Positions 7,572 through 14,556 of a stretch of DNA of 33,771 nucleotides are shown here, piece by piece. Made by a program: the position numbers and the translations under genes. A model generated the notes under the pieces. That model was not told where the DNA came from. It did not search any database and saw only the letters and a program-made list of their open reading frames with translations. The stretch comes from Verrucomicrobiota bacterium (GTDB lineage: Bacteria > Chlamydiota > Chlamydiia > Chlamydiales > SM23-39), in contig JAFEGL010000014.1 of assembly GCA_018239895.1 (NCBI GenBank), positions 1 through 33,771 of the forward strand, given 5' to 3'. Positions within the stretch are counted from its first letter, which is position 1, and each line of letters opens with the position of its first letter.

Positions 7572-8642
7572 ATGTTGTGTTCTTTTGCCTACATTTATTG
7601 GGACCCAGACCCTGAAATCTTTGTGGTGCCGATTTTGAATTGGCCGATTCTTTGGTACGGGGTCCTTTTCTCTGCCGGTTTTGCCATCGGATTTCCCATT
7701 TTCTATTCGCTGCTTCGAAGGTATTTTTTGAGCAGGCCCGATTATATCGAGGCAGATATTTTAGGGGATGTTGCACTTGAAAAAGCGGGGCTCAAGGGGA
7801 GAGATCCACTGAAGGCGCTCAATGAGGCGATTGAAGGGGAAAAGAGGTTTCCCCATTCGAAGCTTTTGGAATCTAAGGTTAAGCGGTGTTACAAGCCGAT
7901 GAGGGCCCTTTGCCGCTTGGCTCTCGATCAGATTTTGTCTCCGGCAGTCCGGACGATTGAAAAGAAGACGATGTTCGTGGCCGATCGGGTCACCGTTTAC
8001 ATGGTCGTATCGACGGTCATTGGCGCGAGATTGGGCCATTTTCTGTTTTACGAGCGCCCTTCCGATTATTTAGCTAATCCGATTGAAATCTTCCGCGTTT
8101 GGGAAGGGGGGCTGGCAAGCCATGGCGCTGCGATCGGAATCGTTGCGGGGATGCTTCTTTTTTCTTACCGGTATCGGACAGAAGGGCTCAATTGGATCCG
8201 GCTGCTCGATTACGTCTGTGTTCCTACTGCATTTGCAGGAGGCTGCATCCGCCTCGGAAACTTCATCAACCAAGAGATCGTTGGGACCCCGACCGATTTG
8301 CCGTGGGCTGTTTTATTCGCCCACCCGCTCGATCATAGTTTGGCTGTCCCGAGGCATCCTGTTCAGCTGTATGAATCGCTCTTCTATTTTGCCGTCTTTT
8401 TCCTTCTGTGGCGCCTCTCTTACAAGCCGGTTTTTCTTCTGGCAAAAGGGCGGTTGATCGGGCTGTTTCTCGTCCTTGTCTTTGGATTCCGTTTTTTCAT
8501 CGAGTTCATCAAGACGGAACAGAGTTTCCTCTTGTCGAGGAGTTCAGAACTCACCATGGGGCAGATCTTGAGCCTCCCCGCAGTACTTGCAGGGCTTTTT
8601 TTTCTATTCTTTTTAAAAAAAGGTAGGAACCTATCCCAGTAA
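7572..8642 (+). CDS. lgt: Prolipoprotein diacylglyceryl transferase with central insert
   Basis: Lgt transfers diacylglycerol from phosphatidylglycerol to the lipobox cysteine of prolipoproteins in the inner membrane. Family motifs are present: RVWEGGLASHGAAIG (about 175-189, with the conserved His), CIRLGNFINQEIVG (conserved Arg/Asn, about 221-234) and HPVQLYESL. At 356 aa it is about 80 longer than usual; the extra part is a hydrophilic Lys/Arg/Glu-rich segment at about residues 55-133, between the first membrane helix and GARLGHFLFY. The last residues and stop codon (NLSQ, TAA) are encoded by the palindromic repeat starting at 8627. Lipoproteins in this window are possible clients. Confidence 0.95.
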   Translation: MLCSFAYIYWDPDPEIFVVPILNWPILWYGVLFSAGFAIGFPIFYSLLRRYFLSRPDYIEADILGDVALEKAGLKGRDPLKALNEAIEGEKRFPHSKLLESKVKRCYKPMRALCRLALDQILSPAVRTIEKKTMFVADRVTVYMVVSTVIGARLGHFLFYERPSDYLANPIEIFRVWEGGLASHGAAIGIVAGMLLFSYRYRTEGLNWIRLLDYVCVPTAFAGGCIRLGNFINQEIVGTPTDLPWAVLFAHPLDHSLAVPRHPVQLYESLFYFAVFFLLWRLSYKPVFLLAKGRLIGLFLVLVFGFRFFIEFIKTEQSFLLSRSSELTMGQILSLPAVLAGLFFLFFLKKGRNLSQ

Positions 8643-8746
8643 TAAGTTTCAGTCGATTTTCGGGTTCTTTTGACCCGATTTTCGATTCAAATTTGGGGGC
8701 CAAAATAATCCCGAAAATCGACGAAAATTATTACTGGGATAGGTTC
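8627..8746. repeat. Palindromic repeat, copy 2 (MITE-like)
   Basis: This near-perfect inverted repeat has ends GAACCTATCCCAGTAATAAG and TTATTACTGGGATAGGTTC. Its outer arms are nearly identical to copy 1 at 1-98; the middle adds a segment (CGATTTTCGATTCAAATTTG) also seen in the palindrome at 3646-3818. It begins inside the lgt coding region, supplies its stop codon, and fills the space to the convergent GNAT gene. As RNA it would form a strong hairpin on either strand and could separate the two convergent transcripts. Confidence 0.9.
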
Positions 8747-8755
8747 AGAAGCGTT

Positions 8756-9169
8756 TTAAGAAAGATTTTTTCTCAAAAGGTACATTTTTGAATTCTCGTC
8801 GTAGCCTTCGCGGACGAATTCTATCGAGTACCCTAGCTTTTGATAGAAGGGGAGCCCTTCCCAGTCCATCGTGTTGACGGTGGCGAACCGGGCTTTCCGG
8901 TCGCGGCCGATTTTTTCCGCTTCGCGGATCAGTTTGCTCCCCCAGCCTTGGCGGCGGATCGACTCGTCGATCCAGAGCGAGTCGATGTAAAGAGAGCCAT
9001 AGAAGGTGACTCCCGAGACGCCGCCGAGAATTTTTTTGTCTTGGATGAAGATGCTAAAAGGGCGGATCGGGGGTAGAGATTTTTTTTGAAAAGCATAGTT
9101 GCTGATCCCCTGGAAGAGGATCCCTTCGTACTCAGGTGGAATGGAATCGTAGTGTTGTAAAGACGGCAT
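8756..9169 (-). CDS. GNAT-family N-acetyltransferase
   Basis: Encodes about 137 residues. The acetyl-CoA-binding segment reads LWIDESIRRQGWGSKLIREAE, fitting the Q/RxxGxG/A motif, and a C-terminal FYQKLGYSIEF segment is the usual GNAT beta-bulge region. The acceptor substrate cannot be read from the sequence. The ATG at 9169 is preferred over the TTG at 9178 because neither has a clear ribosome-binding site and ATG is the commoner start. It converges on lgt across the palindromic repeat. Confidence 0.85.
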   Translation of the reverse strand: MPSLQHYDSIPPEYEGILFQGISNYAFQKKSLPPIRPFSIFIQDKKILGGVSGVTFYGSLYIDSLWIDESIRRQGWGSKLIREAEKIGRDRKARFATVNTMDWEGLPFYQKLGYSIEFVREGYDENSKMYLLRKNLS

Positions 9170-9194
9170 CGGGTTCAATGAAAAGTTTTTAGTT

Positions 9195-9258
9195 TATACA
9201 CAACATCATTCAAAATTTGGTTTTGGACAAAGCCAAATTTTGAATGACATTGTGTATA
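9195..9258. repeat. Inverted repeat upstream of ssb
   Basis: Arms TATACACAACATCATTCAAA (continuing to 9220) and the matching TTTGAATGACATTGTGTATA (ending at 9258) pair with two or three mismatches around a 12-base loop. It lies between the divergent GNAT gene and ssb, immediately upstream of the ssb promoter. It does not share the core of the main palindromic family, so it may be a separate element or a regulatory structure. Confidence 0.8.
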
Positions 9259-9272
9259 TCACGCGAATCGCG

Positions 9273-9301
9273 TTTTCACAAATCTTTTGTTCTCATATAA
9301 T
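9273..9301 (+). promoter_or_regulatory. Candidate promoter of the ssb-pepA-rluA operon
   Basis: TTTTCA (9273-9278) and a perfect TATAAT (9296-9301) are separated by 17 bases. A small palindrome, ACGCGAATCGCGT (9261-9273), ends at the -35 position and could be an operator, though this is inference. Confidence 0.6.
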
Positions 9302-9339
9302 AGGTTAAAGACAATTCAATTCACCTTTGGAGGTATTTC

Positions 9340-9846
9340 GTGAATAAGATCACCATCGCTGGGCACCTGGGTGCCGATCCTGAAACCCGCTTTACGTCGA
9401 CCGGTAAAAAGGTGACCACCCTCCGCGTGGCGACACGCACCCGAAAAGGGGCCCAAGACGATACAATTTGGTGGCGAGTCACGGTCTGGGGCGACCAATT
9501 TGAAAAAATGATTCCCCACTTCAAAAAGGGGAGCCCAATCATCGTCTACGGAGAGATCCATAAACCTGAAATTTTTAATGACAGGGAAGGGAAGCCGCAA
9601 GTTTCCATGGAGATCACCGCAGTCGATATCCAATTCAGCCCATTTGGCAAGCCAGATGGACAAAGACAAGGAGAAGGAGCTTCCGCAGCGCATCATGCTC
9701 CAACAGGACCTGCCGCTCCATTCGGAATGCCGCAAGAAGGGGCCGCTAATCCTTACATGGGCTACTCGCAAGCGAAATCAGAGCCTTACGCGAAGGCCGC
9801 TTCTGGACCTCAAGGTCAGACATACGATGATGAGGTTCCATTTTGA
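9340..9846 (+). CDS. ssb: Single-stranded DNA-binding protein
   Basis: SSB coats single-stranded DNA during replication and repair and recruits partner proteins through its acidic tip. The 168-residue protein has an N-terminal OB fold (KITIAGHLGADPETRFT through ITAVDIQF, residues 2-103), a Gln/Gly/Ala/Pro-rich linker, and the C-terminal tip YDDEVPF, a variant of the canonical DDDIPF. The start is GTG at 9340 with a strong ribosome-binding site (TTTGGAGGT). The stop overlaps the TTG start of pepA. ssb followed by pepA is the order I recall from Chlamydia. Confidence 0.97.
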   Translation: MNKITIAGHLGADPETRFTSTGKKVTTLRVATRTRKGAQDDTIWWRVTVWGDQFEKMIPHFKKGSPIIVYGEIHKPEIFNDREGKPQVSMEITAVDIQFSPFGKPDGQRQGEGASAAHHAPTGPAAPFGMPQEGAANPYMGYSQAKSEPYAKAASGPQGQTYDDEVPF

Positions 9847-11306
9847 AAATCTCCGTAGCCTCTTTCGGCGAGCGGCCTAAAGCCGATCTTCTCATTGTCC
9901 CTTTTTGGGAGGGGCATGTCGATGCTCACAGATTTCCCATGTTGCAGCCGCTCGTATCGAGCGGCGATTTCAAGGGGAAGCAAGGGGAGACAGCTTTCTT
10001 TTATCCAGAAAATGGGAGCGAAACTCGCCTCCTTCTTCTGGGGCTCGGCAAAGAGGAGAAGGGGAGTCTCGAGTCGATCCGTAGAGCCTACGCAGCAGCT
10101 TCTCGGGCGGCTCAGGCGAAAAAGGTCAGATCGGCTAACATCTTGGTTCCAACAAGTGCGAAGCTGAGCCATGAGCAGCTCCTTATAGCGGCGGCGGAAT
10201 CTCTCTTTTTGACGAACTACTCGTTTTCCAAACTCAAAGGGGATTCATTAAAAGATAATCCTCCCGTTCTTCTCGAGCAAATTACCTGGATCGACGTCGA
10301 AAAGAGTTCTCTGAATCATCTCGAAAGGGCAAAAAAGATTGTAGACGGTGTCTTTTTTGTCAGAAATCTCGTCAACGATAACGCCGACGATAAAACGGCC
10401 GCTTTGAAAGAGGCTGCTTCCCATTTTGCGCAGAATCATTCCCACGTGACAACTGAGATTTTCGATAAGAAAAGGCTCGAGCAAGAGAAGATGGGATTGA
10501 TCTTGGCGGTCAACCGAGGTTCGAAGCAAGAACCATGTTTGATTATCTCTTCGTATAAAGGGAATCCCGCTTCAAAGGAACACATCGTCCTCGTCGGGAA
10601 AGGGATCACCTATGACACCGGCGGACTCAATCTGAAAGTGGGCGACGGAATGCTCACCATGAAATCTGACATGGCGGGTGCAGCGACGGTTCTCGGCACC
10701 GTTCAAACGGCGGCGAGCTTGGGATTGAAGATCAATGTGACAGCTGTAGCCCCAGTGACGGAGAACGGGATCGATGGCACCAGCTACAAACCGGGCGATG
10801 TCTACCGAGCCTACAATGGAAAAACGGTCGAAATCACAAACACCGACGCCGAAGGGCGCCTCGTTTTGGGCGACGCCCTCTCGTATGCAGCCAAAAATCT
10901 GGCGCCAAGCTGTCTCATCGACTTTGCCACCTTGACAGGAGCTATTGTCGTCGCTCTTGGGGAAGAGGTCTCAGGCTTTTTCACAGATGACGAGAACCTC
11001 TCGAAGGATCTGATGAAAGCTTCGAAACAGACGGGCGAACTGATGTGGCGGATGCCGATTCATCCTGACTACAAAGACGCAATGAAGTCGGAGATCGCCG
11101 ATCTGGTCAATAGCGGCGGACGCGACGCCGGGTCGATCAAAGGGGCTTTGTTCCTTCAGGAGTTTGTCGGGAAAACTCCATGGGTCCATATCGACTTCGC
11201 CGGACCTACCTATGTCTCCAAACCGAAACACTACAACACAGCCAAGGGGACCGGATTCGGAGTCCGCCTCATGATCGACTTTCTCGAGAGGAGAGAGCGG
11301 CATTGA
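9843..11306 (+). CDS. pepA: Leucyl aminopeptidase (M17)
   Basis: This is a cytosolic, hexameric, two-metal aminopeptidase that releases N-terminal residues from peptides. The 487-residue protein has the M17 catalytic core GKGITYDTGGLNLK (about 252-265, with metal/catalytic Lys and Asp), MKSDMAGAA (about 277-285) and the signature NTDAEGRL (about 333-340). The start is TTG at 9843, read from TTGA shared with the ssb stop; the protein then begins MKISVASFG as expected for this family. It is followed by another TTGA junction with the pseudouridine synthase, so the three genes are likely one coupled operon. In some bacteria PepA also binds DNA; nothing here tests that. Confidence 0.96.
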   Translation: MKISVASFGERPKADLLIVPFWEGHVDAHRFPMLQPLVSSGDFKGKQGETAFFYPENGSETRLLLLGLGKEEKGSLESIRRAYAAASRAAQAKKVRSANILVPTSAKLSHEQLLIAAAESLFLTNYSFSKLKGDSLKDNPPVLLEQITWIDVEKSSLNHLERAKKIVDGVFFVRNLVNDNADDKTAALKEAASHFAQNHSHVTTEIFDKKRLEQEKMGLILAVNRGSKQEPCLIISSYKGNPASKEHIVLVGKGITYDTGGLNLKVGDGMLTMKSDMAGAATVLGTVQTAASLGLKINVTAVAPVTENGIDGTSYKPGDVYRAYNGKTVEITNTDAEGRLVLGDALSYAAKNLAPSCLIDFATLTGAIVVALGEEVSGFFTDDENLSKDLMKASKQTGELMWRMPIHPDYKDAMKSEIADLVNSGGRDAGSIKGALFLQEFVGKTPWVHIDFAGPTYVSKPKHYNTAKGTGFGVRLMIDFLERRERH

Positions 11307-12199
11307 GGTTTTTAGCGACTCATCCAGGGCGGCTGATCGATCTTTTGAAAGAGAGACTCCCAAACCCTTCCGCCAAATATTTGCGGCGCGTTCTCGAATC
11401 AAATCTATGCCGTGTGAATGGCAAGGTCGAACGGTTTGCCTCGGCTCACGTCGAAGCGGGCGATCCGATCGAACTTGCCCCTTCTTGGGAAAAGTTAGAA
11501 AAAGAGAGCGATGCGATGAGGGTCGTTTTCGAAGACGACCATTTCAAGGTCGTCGAAAAAGTTCCTGGTTGGATCTGCAGCGATGAATTGGCTCTTCGAA
11601 CGTTCGGCCCCCGCCATTATCTCATCCACCGGCTCGACAAAGATACTTCGGGTCTTCTCCTCATCGCCAAATCGGTTCCCGTCAAAGGAAAGTTCGTCGA
11701 GCTCTTTGAAGCCAAACAGGTATCGAAGCTCTATTTAGCCTTGGCGGATGGAGTTTTCCTTGAGGAGAGCGCCAAGAGAGAGGGATTCTTCGCAAAAAAA
11801 GGGACATTTCAAGGGCAAACGATCTGGGGATCTGCTCCTCGGGGACTCTATGCCTGCACCCACTTCAAAACCTTGGGGCGGGGAGAAAAGGCGACCCTTT
11901 TCGCCTGCCAGCCGATCACAGGTCGAACGCACCAGATCCGGGTCCATCTTTCAGAGCTGGGCCATCCGATCTTGACCGATCGGCAGTATTCGGAAAGATT
12001 CCGGTGCCGCCACTTCTTTCAAAGAACTCTCCTTCATGCGGCCAGACTCAAATTCACCCATCCGATCACAAATGAACCGATCGATCTCTTTTCTCCCTTA
12101 CTTGGGGATATGAGGAGCGCTGTCGGTCTTGTGGGAATCAATACGGGACATCTTCGTGAGTTTCTTGGACAAGAAGAAGAGGATTGCGGCAGCGATTAA
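11303..12199 (+). CDS. RluA-family RNA pseudouridine synthase
   Basis: Isomerises specific uridines to pseudouridine in rRNA or tRNA. The 298-residue product has an N-terminal S4 RNA-binding segment (about 16-55, KYLRRVLESNLCRVNGKVE), the catalytic motif HRLDKDTSGLLL (about 108-119, catalytic Asp111) and the later GRTHQIRVHLSELGHPI motif. Which RluA subfamily (RluA, C or D) cannot be settled. The start is TTG at 11303, overlapping the pepA stop, behind a GGAGAGAG ribosome-binding site. The last 102 bases overlap the 3' end of the convergent POT transporter gene, so the final 30 or so residues (after SPLLGDM) may be a non-conserved tail. Confidence 0.93.
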   Translation: MRFLATHPGRLIDLLKERLPNPSAKYLRRVLESNLCRVNGKVERFASAHVEAGDPIELAPSWEKLEKESDAMRVVFEDDHFKVVEKVPGWICSDELALRTFGPRHYLIHRLDKDTSGLLLIAKSVPVKGKFVELFEAKQVSKLYLALADGVFLEESAKREGFFAKKGTFQGQTIWGSAPRGLYACTHFKTLGRGEKATLFACQPITGRTHQIRVHLSELGHPILTDRQYSERFRCRHFFQRTLLHAARLKFTHPITNEPIDLFSPLLGDMRSAVGLVGINTGHLREFLGQEEEDCGSD

Positions 12200-13426
12200 T
12201 GTCACGAAGACAAAAAGGCTGAAGAAATGGCTAAGGCTCTCCACCTTCCCCATCCAACCAGCGATGATTCCGCCCAAATAGAAAGCTACCCCGACGCATA
12301 CATACCAAAATCCGATCAATAAAGCGGTAAACCTGCTGGGAGAAAGGAGACTCACCATAGAAAGGCCAACCGGCGCCAAAAGCATTTCTCCAACAGCCAT
12401 CAAAAAGTAAGCGCCGAGAAGATAGCCGGAGCTGACGGAAGCCGAAGCGGCGCCCGCCGGAATTTGAGCTGATCCCAGCATCATCAATAGAAAGCAGCCA
12501 GCCATAAAGACAAAACTCAATGACGTTTTGGTAGCGGGCGAAGGGTCTTTCTTTCTCTTTTGCAACCAGGCGTATAGAACTGCAAGGCAAGGAGCTAAAA
12601 CGATCAGAAAGAAGCTTTCGCTCGAGAGGAACATCCCCTCTGGAAGTTCCATTCCGGCAATTTTTTTATTCATAAACTGATGGACGAAAATCTCCATTGA
12701 AGAAAAGCCCTGGATATACGACGCCCAGAAAACAAGCGAGAAAAGACAAAAAATAACAATGACCCAGATCTTTCTCCAATCGCCTGAGGTAAGGGGAGAT
12801 TTTCGATGTTCTTGCCGCTTCATCTCTTGGAGCACATGGTAGGATGCTTTGTGTTTGCATAGATACCAAATGAGGGGTAGCAGTCCAATGAGCTGAACTG
12901 TGCCTGCGACGATGAATGCTGTCCGCCAGTTGATCCATTTTGCGATTGAACCTAAAGAAAAGAGGGCGAGAAACACGCCGATATTGATCGAGGCGTAGTA
13001 GATCGAAAAGCCCGCTTCGCGTAAGTGCTCCTTATCTTTGTACGTATGGCCCAAAATAGTCAGAATGCTCGGTGTGAAAAGTCCATATCCGAAAGCGAGG
13101 ATCGCGAGGGCGACAAAGAGAAGAGATTGCATTTCCGACGCCAAGAGCATACATCCGATCGCGTTGATCAGAGCTCCCGCGAAGAGGGGAGCTTGGTAAT
13201 TCCAACGGTCGGCGATCCAACCTCCGACCAGAGGAAGAAATGCTGAAAAACCGGCGAAGACCCCATAAATGTGGGTGGCTTTTACATTTGAAAACTGGTA
13301 AGATTCGATGAGATAAAGAACTAATAAATTACCTACGCCCCAAAAGGCGAACCGTTCGCAGAGCTCGGTGACAGCTAAAATCCACAATTCCTTGGGATGG
13401 TTTGAAAGCGACGCGCTTTTCGACAT
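12098..13426 (-). CDS. POT/PTR2-family proton-coupled peptide transporter
   Basis: A 442-residue inner-membrane transporter of the major facilitator superfamily with about 12-14 hydrophobic helices. Helix 1 carries ELCERFAFWG, fitting the ExxERFxYYG proton-coupling motif of the POT family, and the segment GGWIADRW fits its loop 2-3 signature. Such proteins import di- and tripeptides with protons, which suits an intracellular bacterium feeding on host peptides; pepA nearby could hydrolyse them, but no operon links the two. The start has a strong ribosome-binding site (AGAGAGG). Its 3' end overlaps rluA by 102 bases on the opposite strand. Confidence 0.9.
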   Translation of the reverse strand: MSKSASLSNHPKELWILAVTELCERFAFWGVGNLLVLYLIESYQFSNVKATHIYGVFAGFSAFLPLVGGWIADRWNYQAPLFAGALINAIGCMLLASEMQSLLFVALAILAFGYGLFTPSILTILGHTYKDKEHLREAGFSIYYASINIGVFLALFSLGSIAKWINWRTAFIVAGTVQLIGLLPLIWYLCKHKASYHVLQEMKRQEHRKSPLTSGDWRKIWVIVIFCLFSLVFWASYIQGFSSMEIFVHQFMNKKIAGMELPEGMFLSSESFFLIVLAPCLAVLYAWLQKRKKDPSPATKTSLSFVFMAGCFLLMMLGSAQIPAGAASASVSSGYLLGAYFLMAVGEMLLAPVGLSMVSLLSPSRFTALLIGFWYVCVGVAFYLGGIIAGWMGKVESLSHFFSLFVFVTLIAAAILFFLSKKLTKMSRIDSHKTDSAPHIPK

Positions 13427-13449
13427 AATGAACCTCTCTTCTAATCATC

Positions 13450-14556
13450 ATGTATAAAGAACCCGAATTCGATTCAATACTTATCGTTAAAACATCGGCT
13501 CTTGGCGATATTATTCAATCTTTCAATGTTTTGGATTATTTGAGACAAAAGTTCCCAAACGCCGCGATCGATTGGGCCGTGGAGGAGTCGCTGGTCTCCT
13601 TAGTAGCCTCCCATCCCCACGTCAGAACGGCCATTCCACTCGACCTCAAAGGGATGAAAAAGGGATGGAAAAGCCTCTCAGCTTGGAAATCGCTCTACCG
13701 ATCTTTTTCCCATCTGCGACAAAAATGCTACGACGTCCTTTTCGATCTGCAGGGCAACTGCAAGTCGGCCCTGGTCACCTCGGCCGCTCGAGCCAAGACC
13801 AAGGTGGGGTTTGGATACCGATCCGTCCGAGAAAAGCCCAATATTTTTTCAACAGACGTCCGCTTCGAAATTCCCCGCCAGATGAATATCCGGCTTCAGC
13901 ATCTGCTTCTCGTCCAAAAATTTTTCCGAGATGAAGAACCGGCCGAAGTTCAAGGGGTCCGTTTCAAAATGAGCGAGCCTGAAAGACAAAAGGTCGATGG
14001 AATCTTAAAACACCCTGCCTTGCAAACACCGCTCAAAGTGATGGTTTGCCCCGGCTCCAAATGGGCCAACAAGCAAGTGTCGTCTGAAACTCTGACGCAA
14101 TTTCTTCTTCGGATTGAAAAGGAATTGAACGCCTCGTTCCTCCTTGTCTGGGGCGCCGAGTCGGAAAAGGCCTATTGCGAAGAGGTGCACGCCAAACTGG
14201 CGCAGAAGAGTTGCATCGTCGACCGGCTCAGCATCACCACGTGGCAGAATCTCATGAGCGAAGTGGGCCTTCTCATCGCCGTCGACTCGAGCGCGCTCCA
14301 TCTCTGCGGCACGACTCAAACACCAAGTTTCAGCGTCTTCGGCCCTACCTCACCCGACATCTTCCGGCCCATCGGACCGCGCCACTTTTCTCTCCAAGGC
14401 AGATGCCCTTACGGCCGTACATTCGACAAGACGTGTCCTGTCCTCCGGAGCTGCCCGACGGGAGCCTGCATCCGGAGCCTGACTGCCGATGAGATCTTTG
14501 CCTCGTTCATTCAATGGTGGGGTGCAGGGCTTCGCCCCGCATCCCGGATAAACTAG
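13450..14556 (+). CDS. Family-9 glycosyltransferase, heptosyltransferase-like
   Basis: A 368-residue GT-B enzyme of the WaaC/WaaF (ADP-heptose:LPS heptosyltransferase) family. Evidence: N-terminal ILIVKTSALGDIIQS (about 11-25), a central LFDLQGNCKSALV, the donor-binding PGSKWANKQ, and the C-terminal VDSSALHLCGTTQTP and VFGPTSP segments that match family-9 signatures. It would add heptose or a related sugar to the lipid A-Kdo core at the inner membrane. Chlamydiaceae have a heptose-less core, so this supports an environmental chlamydia. The last residues (GAGLRPASRIN) are encoded by the GC-rich hairpin repeat at 14519-14545. Starts 23 bases from the divergent POT gene. Confidence 0.88.
   Translation: MYKEPEFDSILIVKTSALGDIIQSFNVLDYLRQKFPNAAIDWAVEESLVSLVASHPHVRTAIPLDLKGMKKGWKSLSAWKSLYRSFSHLRQKCYDVLFDLQGNCKSALVTSAARAKTKVGFGYRSVREKPNIFSTDVRFEIPRQMNIRLQHLLLVQKFFRDEEPAEVQGVRFKMSEPERQKVDGILKHPALQTPLKVMVCPGSKWANKQVSSETLTQFLLRIEKELNASFLLVWGAESEKAYCEEVHAKLAQKSCIVDRLSITTWQNLMSEVGLLIAVDSSALHLCGTTQTPSFSVFGPTSPDIFRPIGPRHFSLQGRCPYGRTFDKTCPVLRSCPTGACIRSLTADEIFASFIQWWGAGLRPASRIN
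14519..14545. repeat. GC-rich hairpin at the 3' end of the glycosyltransferase gene
   Basis: GGGGTGCAGGGC and GCCCCGCATCCC pair over 12 bases with one mismatch and one G-U around a three-base TTC loop. The sequence is related to the palindrome at 7092-7113. It lies inside the coding end of the glycosyltransferase gene, just before the overlapping stop codons of the two convergent genes (CTAG at 14553-14556), and could terminate both transcripts. Confidence 0.7.

Noticed and set aside
1..8746. Palindromic repeats as CRISPR repeats
   Set aside because: Copies are thousands of bases apart and lack spacers; no cas genes are present.
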